Notes under the pieces: generated by a model | What the model was told of the DNA's origin: nothing | The model's database searches: none | The model's input: the letters and a program-made list of their open reading frames with translations, nothing else | Origin: Tetrahymena thermophila SB210 | Lineage: Eukaryota; Ciliophora; Oligohymenophorea; Hymenostomatida; Tetrahymenidae | DNA length: 64,000 nt | NCBI RefSeq assembly: GCF_000189635.1 | Contig: NW_002476013.1 | Location: forward strand, 434,001-498,000 | Direction: 5' to 3' | Part shown: one piece after another, positions 11,810-24,363 of the stretch | How the letters are laid out: every line of letters starts with the position of its first letter | How positions within the stretch are numbered: the stretch's first letter is position 1 | Translations under genes and position numbers: made by a program

Positions 11810-14800
11810 ATGAACTCAAGTGGAAATGGATAATTGAAATCAAGCTCTATTAATAAAACAAAAGGTTCGAATGAAGTTAAGATTCTAGCTGCATTTAAGC
11901 AACAAATTATTGTTGGTAAACAATCAAATAAAGTTTAAGTTTAAATCCTTCTTTCTATCTTAATAGAATGAATGATAATATTTTTTAAAAACAAACAATG
12001 GCAGCTATATTCAAATTATAATCCTTTAATAAATGAAAAGATTCTGAAAAGGGTCCAATTAAAACAATTTAATAGGCTATTGATGAATCTCTTCCTGGTT
12101 GTGTTATTAAGATTGCGCCAGGTCTTTATTAAGAATGCTTAAAAATAACGTAAATAAATTATGAATTTACAGCATATGAGCAGATTATGCTTTTAAATTT
12201 ACCTTAGAATTTAAAAAAAGAATGCAAAATAAATAACTAAAAATACTCTTTTAAGAAAATTTTTTTATCAAATATATATTTAGAAAACCTTAGTTGAGAT
12301 TGGAAGCAAAAGATAAAAGCGGAGATGTAGTCATTTTAGGGAATAAAGGTCCAGTTATATTATTAAATGTGTAAAAAAGTGAGAAATGTCATTTAGTTGG
12401 CTTAAAAATAGCCCACACAGGATAAGTAGAAGAGTAAATAGCTTTAATTTATATTGTTTAGCATAAATACTAATAGCTTTTTTGCATTAATTTATTTTGA
12501 TGTTCATTTTTATTGCTATAATGTTACATATATTTTATTATTAACTTCCATGTTTAAGTGAAAAGGATGAAGGATATAAAAAGAGTCATTTTACTAAGAA
12601 TTTGAATGTAAACAACTAAGAAATTATAGAAAGAGATATAAATTAAGATATAATTACCTATGTTTCACCTCCAGAAAAAGAACTTTGTGATGTATACAAT
12701 ATAAATTAGTATGTTCATAGTATTGTGACTGTGTATTCAGGCAAAATGTTCATTGAAGACTCACTTCTCTCTTTAAAGTAATTATAATTTGTATTTTATG
12801 TAATTTAAATAAAACATAAAAATATTTAATCTTAAAAGTTTTATTGCATATACGTTTAAGCAGATTCTACCTGCTATTTTAGTTTCAGAAAATGGAGAAC
12901 TGATATTAAATAGAACTGAAGTTAAAGGGCATAAAAACTAAGACACAATAGGTAAGTATTACTAATTAATTTTGAATAGTTCTAATTAAATTATATTAGG
13001 TGTATTAATCCAAAATGGAGATGCCTTGATTAAAGATAGTAAAATCCATAACCACAAAAGTGGAGGTATTTATATAAAATCAAAACCAACTAATCACGTT
13101 AAAATAGTAAACACTAAAATTGTTTAAAATGAAATAATTGGTGTGCTGTGTTAAGGGATAGACTCTCAAGTCTTATTGGAAGGCAATAAAATCGAAAAAA
13201 TTGGTGGTCCAGGAATTAGAATAGGTATATCAAATAAATCATGCATCATCAGAAATGAAATTAGGCTAAATAGACCTGGAATTGAAGTCATTAGCGGTGA
13301 TCCATACATTTATGAAAATAAAATAGATAAAAATATTTCTTCTGGTATTGTTACAGTTGCTTATTCAGACTACAGGTAAAATAATAAATAAATGGATAAT
13401 TTAATCAAGAATATATAAAAAATACTATAAGAAATATAATTAGTGCAAATTAACTCCTAAAAGAATAGATTAATTAAAGTATCATTCAAGCAAATAAATT
13501 GATTTTAATTAGTTAGCATTTATAAGGAGTAGATTTATTTAAAAAAGTAAGAAAACAAGTATTAAAATTACAAATAAATTAATATAGAAATAAATAATTT
13601 TTAAAAATAAAATAGTGTTTGTAAGAAATTGTTTAGCAGTTAATATGAATCTTAAATTTAAAATAATTTTTTAATAAAAATTTCTAATTTAGAAGTTTAA
13701 AATATAAAACAAAAATTCTTATTAAATGAACATAATTAACTTAAATGAAATATAAATAGATGCGATGGAAGGATAAAAAGTAATATTAGTATTTCAGGCA
13801 ACAGAGACTTTGGAATTGTATGCAGTGGTATTAAAAATCACACAAAAATAGAGTCTAATCCATGCATTAGCTACAATAAAAAGAGTGGTATAAGAGCAGA
13901 AGATAACTCAGAAATATATATTTTTAAAAATAAGATATCTAGAAATATGGGATAAGTATGATTAAATATAAATTAAAATTAAATATTTTAATTCAGAAAA
14001 TTTATTTATTTATTAAATGTTAGGGTGTTTTAGTTGTTGAAACTGCAAGTGCAGTAGTAGAGAAAAATGAAATTTATGAAAATATGAAAGCAAATATTGC
14101 TTTAGGAGGCGGTAATTCAGTGAATACGTTAATTGTTGAAAATAAAATATTCGGAGGAAGATGTGAAGGTATATTTATAATAGATGGTGAAAATGCTTGG
14201 ATATTAAGAAACCACATTTATGAAAATAATGATGGCATCATCTCTGTAACATCTATACCTCTAATTTAAAGCAATGAAATATACAGAAATAAAAGTCATG
14301 GTAAAATTAATTAAAAATTATTTATTATTTTTTCCTAAATTATTCTTTTAATAAAATAATCATTTACCAATCTAATTTGTTTGCAAACCTAAGTTAAAAT
14401 AAATATAAAAACTACTTGTGTTTAAAAACTGTTCTAATGTGTGCATATTTAATTTCTAATATCAAGCAAAACTAATTTTATTAGAATATTTTTTATTTTA
14501 GTAATTTATAGAAACTTTGAAAAAAAATAATGAAAATTTTTTATTGAAAAGTTTTAAATTTAATAAAGAGAATTTAAAAATGATATTAATTAAATCTTAT
14601 AAATAAATAAATGATAAATAATTTAATTTAATAAAACCAAAATTCTAGGAATTATGATGGTTAAAGATAGCAGAGTGAATTTCTTAAATAATAAAGTATA
14701 TGAAAATGATTCTGGTGTAGGGATTTTTGTAAGAGATAAATGTTAAGGGACAATTAAAGATAATGAAGTAGATTCTTAATTATATTTATTTTATTTATTA

Positions 14801-14980
14801 ATAATTTTTATTTTTTAAAAGACATACAACAATAAAGTTGATATTTTAGTTGAAAATAGAATTAAATCACTTGCAAATGTTAGAAAAGAAAATAAATTTT
14901 CAGGGTTAGTTAGAATTCCACAAAACTACGATTTCTCTTATATGTTAGAATCAAATAGTAATTTTTGCCAAATATTTTGA
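11810..14980 (+). CDS. parallel beta-helix (PbH1 repeat / pectin-lyase-fold) protein
   Basis: Ten exons (11810-11915, 12041-12149, 12284-12455, 12566-12777, 12839-12951, 13000-13375, 13760-13955, 14024-14300, 14649-14767, 14822-14980) splice in agreeing phases to 612 residues ending at TGA 14978-14980. After a short Ser/Asn-rich start comes the typical beta-helix entry GPIKTIQQAIDESLPGCVIK then IAPGLYQE. Repeating turns follow, such as KSGGIYIKS, GPGIRIGISN, RPGIEVISGD, FGIVCSG, KSGIRAEDNS, CEGIFIIDG and SGVGIFVRD, each with N-x-I stacks about every 22-24 residues. This is the pattern of PbH1 repeats found in F-box/SHCBP1-type and NosD-type proteins. No signal peptide or TM segment is visible, so a cytosolic scaffold is likelier than a secreted lyase. 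I see no catalytic Asp/Arg set of pectate lyases. Substrate or partner unknown. Confidence 0.85.
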
Positions 14981-15838
14981 TTAATTTTAAATATTTTTAA
15001 CTCAATTTTCTGTTTATACTCTCTATACCTATCTATCTATTTATACATTTGTTATCTTTATTTTCATTTAATTTATAAAATAAAAAAACTTGTTTTAAGA
15101 TATTTACTTTTTATTAGATTTCTCTATCTTTATATTCTGCAACAAACAAATTTATTTATGGTAAAAAACTTACAAAAAAAATTAAATTTGTCTTGAAAAA
15201 GATATATTTATATTAATTTATAAATAAAAGAATATTTTACCTCTAAAATAAATACTCAAATCAGTCAGGTTTATAGAAGTTTAAGTATAATCAAAAATAT
15301 TCTTAGTTTTTAATGTTTTTTTGTATTTTGAATTTAAATTATTGATTTATTCATTTATTTGTTTGTTTATTTATTTACAATTTCTTTCATTTTGTTTTTA
15401 ATTTTTATCTATCTATCTATATAAGTAAGTAAGTAGATTAAATAAATATTATTACTATAATTTTTATTTAAAACTATTAAGATAAATATTCATAAATGTT
15501 TTCAATTGGATTAATTAGTTCATTTTTATTTTTGTTAGTAAATTAAATAAATGTATTTCCAATTATATTTATTTTAAAACAAATATGACATTCATAAATT
15601 TTTTTATTTAGATTAATTCAAAAATAGTTTTTTTTCAATTTAGATCATTTCATTTTAAAATATTTATTTCTAAAAATACTTAAAAAAATTCAAGATCATT
15701 AAAATAAAAGATATCTTAAACTATTTACAGTAGTGTGATATAGATTTAAATTTTTAAAATAAATTTTTTAATAAAACCAGCAACTTTTAATGATTAGTTT
15801 TTCACAAATAAAGCTAACTTACTTAACTACTAACTAAC
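14981..15838. other. AT-rich spacer between convergent genes
   Basis: Shared 3' spacer of the beta-helix and DHHC genes. It holds simple repeats (TCTATCTA near 15408, then AAGTAAGTAAGTAG) and no coding signal. Confidence 0.55.
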
Positions 15839-17609
15839 TCAACTAACTTTGTATTTTCTACAGGCTTCATATATTTCACTTTGTTAATTATAAAAGTGAT
15901 CTTCAATAAAATCAGCATTTGATTATAACATTTCAGCAAGCTCTTCTCCATTATAAAGTAGTTCTAAATAATTGCAGTTATACTTTGGTTTTGTAGGTAT
16001 CAGCCAATAAAATTGATCCTAACCAAAAACTAATTACAACTAATTGAAAAACGAATAAGGTCTTCCAAATTTTTCTTTATAAGATTCAACGGTTGTTTAG
16101 TTTGTTTTTAAGCAGTCATATTAATCAGATAAGAATTCATTTATTAAAAATATAAATAAGGCACTCAAGACAATAAACAAGATAGCCTATAGTTTTAATA
16201 AATTTCAATTAGAAATATTTTTTTAATTTATTCAAATTGATAAATTTATCAAAATTATTATAACACTTAATATTTATTTTAATTTGCATTCAAAAAATCA
16301 ATAAATAATGTTGCAGAAAATTATTATTTTACTACCATATTTAGAAATAAAAAATATTTAGTCAAATAATTTATGTTTATAAATTTCTTTTAAATATTTT
16401 ACTTTTTTAAAATTAAATGGTTTACAAAAAACTCTAATTTATTTTTAAAAATGAATATGGCTTTTAAATAAAAATTATTGCAAAAATTAATTGCTTCTTA
16501 TCTAATTGATTTATTTTTTATCTTCTCTAAAACTTATTATTAATTCTTATCAAGGTAAGGTATTTATTTTTGTTAAAAGTTAATATATTTATTTCACTCT
16601 ACTCCATTAAAAATATTTATTTCATTTAGATAGAAGATTTAGAATTATTTAAATTAAATAAGTTTTAACATATTTATTTAGCAAAGCCTTAATACAAGTT
16701 TAAAAAAATTAGTAGAATTATTTTATATTTGAATCAATAAATAATGTTTATAAAAAATTGAATTACCACTAAGTGCTTCCATGTCATTCCTATAAAGAGC
16801 ATAAATAACTTTGGTGTATTTTAATATAACAGAACTGCACTAAAAACTAAATATATAATAAGTAGTATGCAGTAGATCTCACAGTGAACTAAGAATAGTA
16901 TGAAATACTTTTAGTTTTTTAATCCAACGCAATTATTGATCCATGTGCAGTGATGATCCATACGAAAAACACATTTTTAACATGTTTTGCAATGATGAGC
17001 TCTTTATGGCTTCCATTTTTTATCTGGGCATTTCTAACAATAAATAATTTAATTTTCTTCTAATAATTCACTAGGTGGCTTTAAATTCCTTTTATTTAAT
17101 GAATTCAAATTAAATTAAAAACACTTTAAATGAAATTAGTGATATGTCTTTAATGATGCCACAATTAATCTTTCTTTTCATTTAAACTTTGCATATTAAT
17201 AAAGTTAGTTTTTTGCATTTTGTCCTACATAAATTATCTTTAATTGAATAATATTTATTTACTTTAAAAAACCTGGATCGCTCAAAGATGCTTTAAAATA
17301 GCTAATTATTGCAAGGAAAAAAAAAGTTTGATAGAGGATGAAGAGACATGTACCAGTATTATCTAGCTCAATACCCCTTATCATTAAATAAAATTTCCTA
17401 TCTTCTTTAAACCATCTACGCAAGAATAGCGAATATACTATGTAATTTGAGAGTAGCAAAAGGACAATTGTTACGACTTATAATGTTCTACCTAATAATA
17501 TGTCGCATTTCGATACTTATTTATTATTTCCTTAATTGCTATTTTTAGTTTCTTCATTATCATCATCATCTGAAGAGCTGATATCTTCATAACTTTCGCT
17601 TTCCTTCAT
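15839..17609 (-). CDS. DHHC-type palmitoyl (S-acyl) transferase
   Basis: Transfers palmitate to cysteines of membrane-associated proteins. Three exons (17609-17263, 17088-16767, 16186-15839) agree in phase and give 338 residues. The N-terminus is acidic (SSSDDDDNEE), followed by two TM segments (QVVTIVLLLLSNYIVYSLF; LFILYQTFFFLAIISYF) and the SDPGFL motif. The cysteine-rich domain reads YCQKCPDKKWKPQRAHHC, then KTCQKCVFRMDHHCTWINNC with the catalytic Cys of DHHC. Two more TM segments follow, then the TTxE motif (TTVE) downstream of the last one. This order is diagnostic for the family, and 338 residues is a normal length. The ATG at 17607-17609 is the first in frame. The 580-nt second intron could hide a small extra exon but none is needed. 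Confidence 0.95.
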
Positions 17610-18458
17610 GACAAGAATTTAATATATTTTTTATTTGCTAAATTTAAAAACTATTAAATAACCAAAATAAATAATTAAGAATAATATTTTTAAGAAATAC
17701 ATTCTTAAATTTTCTTAAAATTAAATAAGTAAAAAAATGAATGACTCGAATATATAACTAAGTATAATTTAAATCTAATAATAATCAAAAAATCTTAAAA
17801 ATGGATAAATATCTTAAGAACTTAAATAAACTACTTTATTTATAATAACAAAATATATTTTAAATAGAATTAAGTTTATACTGCTTGCTTATTTTATGAT
17901 GCATAATATTTTCTAACAATTGAAATGCAGTGACGAAATAAGAATTATTTATTTATTGATTTATTGATTTATTGATTGAAGAGGATGAGAAAGTGTGTGA
18001 AAGAATGAAGAAATATTAAAACTAAAGAAAGGAAAATATATATATATAATAGAAGGTATTGAATTATTAGTATATATTTATAATACGTTATTATTAATAT
18101 TCATAAAACGGGGATAATATATATGGATGGATGGTTATTTATTTAACATATATTCATATTTAATTTCCCCTCAACAATCATTCTTTTGCTCAATCGTTCG
18201 TTTGTTCGTTGATATATTTTCAAGCTTTTCAATCACAAACCTGCACCGAATGAAAGTTGTTTGTTATTATTTAGTAAGTAAGTAAGCAAGCTATTACATG
18301 CTTGTGACTCTGAAGTGAATATGAACTCAATTTGCTATGCTTTTTAATTTAAATGGTTCTTATAAATATTATGTAACTTGTTTAAGCTTCAAGTCCTGGC
18401 TAGTTGATTTTGCTATTCATTCAGAGTTTAGCATGGAAGGTGCTAATAATTATTTATC
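17610..18458. other. intergenic, microsatellite-rich
   Basis: Contains TTATTGATTTATTGATTTATTGATTG near 17950, an (AT)n run near 18037 and AAGTAAGTAAGTAAGCAAG near 18270. No coding frame was found. It separates the DHHC promoter from the CHCHD 3' end. Confidence 0.55.
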
Positions 18459-19223
18459 TCATTGAGGGAGATTATTTCTTCTTTGACACTCCTTAAGGAC
18501 GTCCAAGTAAGGTTGGCACATGGCTATTTCAGATTAGCTCTTCAAGCACTGTTTAATTAAAAAAGAGTTTAGTATTTAAATATTAGAAATAAAATAAATA
18601 ATTGGATTTAATAATAAATAAATCAAAGAGTATTACAGTTGAGAAATTGCCCATTTCATCACCGCAAATTTGTTGTCTTTGTTGGTATTATTCAGGAGCT
18701 TATTATTATTGTTATTAGGGTTGGCTGTGAGAACCTATTTAACATAATAAAATTAGTTAGAAACTATTTATTTTATATATATTTTATTTGTTTTAAAAGC
18801 ATCTACTAAATTGCTCTTTCTGCTTGAGCCACAACATTTTTCTTGCACTTTAATTAGTTTTTTAATAATCAACGAAATTTAGTGATGCATTTAGAACAAA
18901 ATGAGAAAAATCATATATTTAATAACTTACCAGAACCAGTAATGGATCTGATAGCTTGGTGAGCAACTTCAGAACCAGCACCGAAAGCCATACCTTGCAT
19001 GACCATACCACCAAGACCAGAGAACATACCACCGGAAGATTGAGTTTATTATTGAGGAGGAGCTTGTTAGACGGGAGCGGGTCTTTAAGCAGTAGCAGTG
19101 TTTCTGGGAGGAGGAGAGGAAGTTCTTCCACCGAAACCACCGGAGCTTGCTGTAGTTTAAAAAATATTTTTAGACTTCAAATTTTTTATGAATTAAGTAA
19201 AATAAATTACATCTTCTAGGCAT
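18459..19223 (-). CDS. CHCHD2: CHCHD2/CHCHD10-like twin CX9C mitochondrial protein
   Basis: Mitochondrial intermembrane-space protein family linked to respiratory-chain function and cristae organisation; imported by disulfide relay. Four exons (19223-19211, 19149-18931, 18734-18637, 18548-18459) agree in phase and give 139 residues. The N-terminus MPRRSSSGGFGGR is followed by Pro/Gln-rich sequence, then the family's Gly/Ala hydrophobic helix (GGMFSGLGGMVMQGMAFGAG, then SEVAHQAIRSITGS). The C-terminal CHCH domain has exact twin CX9C spacing: CGDEMGNFSTC and CQPYLDVLKEC. The last intron splits the first CX9C just before its second Cys, and splicing restores the motif, which strongly supports the model. 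Codons are GC-richer than flanking DNA, consistent with good expression. Confidence 0.93.
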
Positions 19224-19930
19224 TTTTTTTAGAGTTATTTTGATTTTTTGGTTGTTTGCTTTTGTTACTTTTTTTTGTGAATTATTATTTATATTAAAAT
19301 CAAAAGGAATTTTCGGAGTATTTATAACAAATAATTCAGGAAGATTCTATTACACAATGATAGCAAGCAGTAAAATTTTTTATCAAATTCGCTTGTTTTT
19401 AGTGTGATTTATTAAATAGTCAATCATTTTAAATGCTACCAAATTATTGTATGCATTCATTCATATCAATTAATTAATCAATACTCCACCAAGTGACCTA
19501 ACTAAACTCGTAAAAAACTTAATCATATTAATTTTTTTCTAATTTCTTTCGATTCTATTTTCAAATGTGAAAAGTGCTAAGCAATTTCCATTTATATATT
19601 CAACTCTTTTTTACAAATCAAAAACCAAGTTTGAAGCATGTTTAGATATCTTTTACTTTTTGCTTCTTTATTATCTCTTAAGTAATTACATTAATACTAA
19701 TTTTACAATATTCCATCACTTTTACTCACATAATCTTCTTAAGCATATACCAAAGCAACCAATTTCTAAAAGAAATTTCTTAAACTACTGACTTCTTATG
19801 TGTTAATATATGCTGCAATTAGCGCTGCCCACCAAAAAAAACAAAAATTCAAAGTTATTTGTCCTCCTAACAGTAACTAATTAATAGTTTATTTTTAGAT
19901 GAAAAATTTCTTAAACTCAATACTTCACAA
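19224..19930. other. upstream region of the CHCHD gene
   Basis: This should contain the CHCHD promoter and 5' leader. A plus-strand frame at 19567-19791 is open, but its composition is hydrophobic and AT-driven and I do not call it a gene. Confidence 0.45.
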
Positions 19931-20525
19931 TCATACAAGAAACGGTTATTACATCTTATTATTTTGGCAAAGCATTTTTGATAATGCTTCATGTTTATGG
20001 GTATTAAACAGTTTCTCGAGTAAGTGAGATGATTATTCTTTTGAATTTCCATCGTTTCTAGAAAAATCTACATTGTCTATTTTAAGAATATTTTAACAAG
20101 TAATCATTTAATACAAATTATCAGCTAAAAAATATTCTAAATTTCCAAAAAATGTTCGAATCTATTTGATAAGATAAAATAGATGTATGTGATCTTAATT
20201 AAATTCATTTTTTTACAGAGCTTCTTTTAATATTGCCTACCTACACTTATGTTGTTATTGTAAGCTTTTTCCAAGATAAGATAAACAAATTAAAAATATA
20301 ATTTTAAATGTATTTGATTAGTTTTTATATTTATTTAAATCTTAAAAAAACTTAAATATATCATTTTTATTTATAAATTACTTTTTAAAATTCTATTTAT
20401 AAAAGAATTAATGTTTGATATTCGAAATATATTGGAAAAATCGAATATATATAATTATTTATTGTATTACTTATTTTCTCAAAGAAATTATCATAAAAAT
20501 GTATATCTGTCTTATCAATTCTATT
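19931..20525 (-). CDS. possible gamma-tubulin-complex-component C-terminal region, incomplete
   Basis: Two exons, 20525-20382 and 20245-19931 (TGA at 19931-19933), join in phase 0. The first reads NRIDKTDIHFYDNFFEKIS and ends FEYQTLILLQIEFQK. The second reads CRQAILKEALQKNEFNQDHI, then IKQIRTFFGNLEYFLADNL and, near the end, SSHLLEKLFNTHKHEALSKM. The pattern (Y-Q-x-L-x-x-L, then FxxNLxYxxxDxL, then a late HxxFL-like helix) resembles the C-terminal domain of GCP/Spc97-98 proteins that cap gamma-tubulin. I could not find a convincing N-terminal half upstream, where the DNA is nearly all A/T, so this is either a gene with distant AT-rich exons or a truncated copy. A short alternative frame (ATG at 20052) overlaps and is rejected because it is less protein-like. 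Confidence 0.4.
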
Positions 20526-21370
20526 CTAATTCATTCAAATTTGTAACACTATTTAAAGTTTTTTTTATAATATTATTTTCAATTTTATTTTGAAATTAAT
20601 CAAAATTAAATTTCAATAGCTTGCTTTAGTTTAGTTTCAAAAATTCTATATTAAAATACCAACTAATTTAAAATATAAATTTTAATTGTCAACAAAACGA
20701 TTATTCTATAATTTATTTAAAAATATTAATTTTTTAATACTTTTGTTTGATTAATGAAAACAATTTTTTTCAACTAAAAGTAATAATTAATCTTATTAAA
20801 AAAATTCTAATTATTAACTTTTAGAAATAAAATGAATTAAAATTTATATTTGAATACTGAATAGAAATTAATTAACTTATAATTTTTCTTTACCTTTTTA
20901 ATTTAAAATAATTTAAAATTTCAGATTTATTGTTTATATTTGTTTTTTTAGATGATATTTTTGTAAATTTAATTCATTTTTAAAAGTGAATTGCTTAATT
21001 GAAGAAATAATAAAGAAAAGTAAAAGCAATTTCGCTCTGAAATTATCAGAAGATAGCCAAGTTATCCGATAATTATTTAATTAATTTATTATTTATTTTG
21101 GAATTATTAATGTTATTTATGAAAAGGTACTCACTTTGAAATAATATCTTTGATCACATATAAAAACAGCGAATAAATATGGTTTTATAACTAATAATAC
21201 AAAAATAATTGATTCTTTTGGTATATTTTATAAAAATTTTAATTAAAATAGTTTTATTTTGTGTTAATTAATTAATTAAATAAATAGTTAGTTTTAATAT
21301 AAAGTAATTTCCTTTGTTACACTGAGTATTGGAATCAGTATCGATCACATTTAAAAATTTTTATAGTATA
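20526..21370. other. AT-rich region with one weak plus-strand frame
   Basis: Mostly A/T. A possible upstream exon of the gene at 19931-20525 lies near 20550-20640 (LNQSKLLKFNFDQFQNKIE on the minus strand), but its splice phase does not match. A separate plus-strand frame at about 20955-21153 is discussed in the findings. Confidence 0.35.
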
Positions 21371-22417
21371 TCACAATTAACAAGCTAATATTTTTTAAAG
21401 GTTTTGTGCCCTCTTTTTGTTGTTTTATTTTTTGTTTAGTGCTTGAAAGACTTCAAAAGTATTATTTTTGAATCCTATAATGAACATCATTTAATTTTAA
21501 ATGTAGTAGAAGGAGGATATGTATTTGACTTCTGAAAAAGGTAATAGATGGGTATTATAAGCATTATTCACATCAAATAGTAGAATACTATGATAAGCCT
21601 TTGAGAACTAAAATGGATGAACTAGTAGTTAATTAGTATTAATAACTTGAATGAGGTCAGCTGAAAAATCTAAGACTTTTATCAACTCAAGAGTAAAAGG
21701 ATTCCATAGTTTGCAAGTTCTATCATAAGATCCTGAAAATAAAACGTCTGTATTGTACATCGTTTACTTCATTATTTTGAGTATATGAATAGAACTTGAA
21801 TGCGCTTTCTCAATAATCTTTTCTTATTATAAATTAATTTTACTGCAGAAAGTAATATCTAGTTCTGATCCAGCTATTATATAGTTATTCCATTTTTCAA
21901 GAGAAAGAATTGGTTTGTTAAGAAAATTTTAATTTAATCTTTTTTTATTATTTAAGTTAATCACACCAATTTCTGAATTCTCTCCTGCATAATATACTAA
22001 GTTTTTAGAGTAAAGTATCTCACATCTACTGTTAAGTAGGACCTATTATTACAAACTGAATTCAATAGATGAATGATCTTTTTTGTATATTAGCATGGTA
22101 TTTGGTGAAAGAAGTATGAATAACCTCTTAGATTTATTTGAATACAGGATTCTTCTAACCCATCCATGGCATTAGTGCAATACATAAACCAAATTCTTTG
22201 TGTTGATATCCCAAAATCTAACTTCATACGAAACTGTATTACTCGTTGCTATTATATTGTCATCTATAGAAATTATATTATTGATGTTGTTTAAAACAGA
22301 CCACCTCTTTGAAATTGGTCTCTTTCCTTCTTGCATATGAGCATTTTCCTACCTAAATTTTTGCTCATAGCAATAAAACTAATTAAAGCTTTGGTGAGCC
22401 TTTTTTTTAAGCATCAT
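21371..22417 (-). CDS. WD40-repeat protein
   Basis: An intronless frame of 348 residues runs from ATG 22417 to TGA 21371. Repeat signatures are EVRFWDINTKNLVYVLHQCH (about residue 70) and the clear blade DVLFSGSYDRTCKLWNPFTL (about residue 240). Other blades are degenerate: IIAGSELDITFCS and LLFDVNNAYNTHLLPF. This fits a beta-propeller scaffold with about four to six recognisable blades. The neighbours give no functional link. Two adjacent Met codons begin the frame (22417 and 22414). An open stretch continues about 16 codons further upstream without a Met, so a short 5' exon is possible. Binding partner unknown. Confidence 0.8.
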
Positions 22418-22992
22418 AGCTTTCAAAATTTCTTCTACAAAATAATTCTATTATCAAGTAATTTCAATTTTTTTGTTTTTGTTTTTGTGATTTGTTTTAA
22501 TAAGTTAAAGCTAATAATCAATTATAAATAAAACACAAGCATTTACATAATCAGATGGCTATATATGGTTTAATAATACCCAAATCCTTATCAAAAATCT
22601 TCTAATTATTTGCTTTTGAATACTTAATATCACTAGTTCAATTATTTAAACAAACTATCAACATAATATCTCGATTATTTTATATTTTTGAGAAAATATT
22701 ATACAATAAACTCTATTATATAAGTATATATATAATTTACATCTAGATTAGAAAAAATTAAAGCAACAAAAAAATTGAAATGAAATCATTTCATTATTTA
22801 AATCAATTAAAAATAATGCCAATTGAGTTGAAAAATAGAATTTAAAAAATTTCATGTTTGGATTTAATGATCCAAACCATAATATATATTTTTTAACAGA
22901 ATTTCTGATAATATTCAACTTTATTTATTTTTTATTAATAATTATTTAGTTTATAATAAGGATTAAACGTCTAAGTAAGCGAAATTATATAG
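22418..22992. other. divergent promoter region
   Basis: Spacer between the WD40 gene (-) and the DUF547 gene (+). AT-rich with no coding frame. A plus-strand ORF at 22331-22531 is the shadow of the WD40 5' end. Confidence 0.5.
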
Positions 22993-24363
22993 ATGGATAG
23001 CCAAAAAAGTTAAGAATACTTAAAATTATTCACTCGAGCTAGATAATACCTAATAAAAGACTCTTAAAATTAAAATAATAAATTAATTCAATCCACTTTT
23101 AAATGCAGAGATCTTGTAAGCTGGATTCAATAATAGACAAAGTATCCTCTAAAAGAAATTATTAAAGATATTAATGAAAATTTATTTAATCCAACTCAAT
23201 ATCAATAAACAATATATATTTTAGATACTTCCAAACCTGTTTTTAGTAATAATTCTGAATCAGCGAGATTCATTTAAGAAGAGTTTGAAATGCATGCTAA
23301 TAATTCGCTCGTCTTGAATATCACTCAAGATTCACGCAATTAGTAAAGTAAGTAAATTTTTTAAAAAAATATTCCAAATAAACAAATTTTTGCTTTGAAG
23401 GGTTCTTTTTTGAAGAAGGATATGAACAAGATATATATATGGAAGATCCCACCAAGCTAATTCATGATATTAGAATAATTATTTAAGACTTAAAAGCCTA
23501 AGCTTTAAGCGACGATGGTTCATTAGTGGACTATCAAAAAATAAGCAAATCTGATATATTTAATACATAATTTATCAATTTAATATGTAAACTACCTTTT
23601 ATTAAAACACAAATCCTAAGAAATAATGAAGAGGCTAAAGTTTCTTTCTTCTTAAATCTTTACAATATATTGAATATCCACTCAATTATTGAATAGTCAA
23701 AATCTAATCAAGCTTACTAAATGTCAGCTGCAGAAAGAGCTGATTTTTACAATAAGTACAAATACAACATAGCTGGATAAAATTACACTTTAAATGACAT
23801 TGAACATGGAATTCTTAGAGCAAATGACAATTTTGGAAACTCTAAATTTAAAACTTTTTGTCTTATCTTGCAAGGTATTTAATTGTAAATATCAAAATTT
23901 TAATGCTTAAAATTTGCTATTAATTAAAGGAAAATCGCTTAGCGATAAATCAAAGCCTAGATTTTAACAGCACGATGCAAGAAATAAACTGTGTTGTTAA
24001 AAAACAGATTTTAGAATTCATTTTTGTTTGAATTGTGGAGCTAAATCATGCCCACCAATAAGAGTTTATGATCCTGAAAATTTGCATGAATAAATTGAGC
24101 TAAGTACTAAATCTTTCATAGAGTAAAATGTAGAAATTTTAGAAATTCGATAAATAAAATCGTATAAAATAAATTTAAGCATGCTTTTTAAATGGTACAA
24201 AGGAGACTTTGCTCCAAATGAGCAAGCTATACTTTAGCTCTTATGCTAATATTTGTCTGAATAAAAAAAATAGACATTATCAAATATATTACAAAAAAAG
24301 ATAAAATATTAAATTAATTACTTATCTTATGATTGGACTGTAAATAATTTTAACAAAAATTGA
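22993..24363 (+). CDS. DUF547 domain protein
   Basis: Three exons (22993-23347, 23401-23874, 23930-24363) agree in phase and give 420 residues. Residues about 40-70 (STFKCRDLVSWIQQQTKYPL) resemble a DEP-like helix pair, a weak match. The C-terminal half is a textbook DUF547: AKVSFFLNLYNILNIHSII, then YTLNDIEHGILRAND, then DFRIHFCLNCGAKSCPPIRV with the conserved Cys pair, then MLFKWYKGDF and the terminal YDWTVN. DUF547 proteins occur in plants, ciliates and bacteria; some plant members carry a leucine-zipper, but the biochemical role is not established. No signal peptide or TM segment. TGA at 24361-24363. Confidence 0.88.

Noticed and set aside
17089-17262. Possible coding in the first DHHC intron (MQKTNFINMQSLNEKK)
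   Set aside because: Needs a 25-nt intron or loses the frame; the 174-nt intron joins SDPGFLK to NLKPPSELL in phase.
15400-18300. TCTA, AAGTAAGT and TTATTGAT tracts as functional repeats
   Set aside because: Ordinary short microsatellites typical of very AT-rich DNA; noted only as such.
18919-19219. Leu/Val-rich (-) and Ser/Arg-rich (+) ORFs
   Set aside because: Other frames of the CHCHD exon; the CX9C-containing frame explains the DNA.
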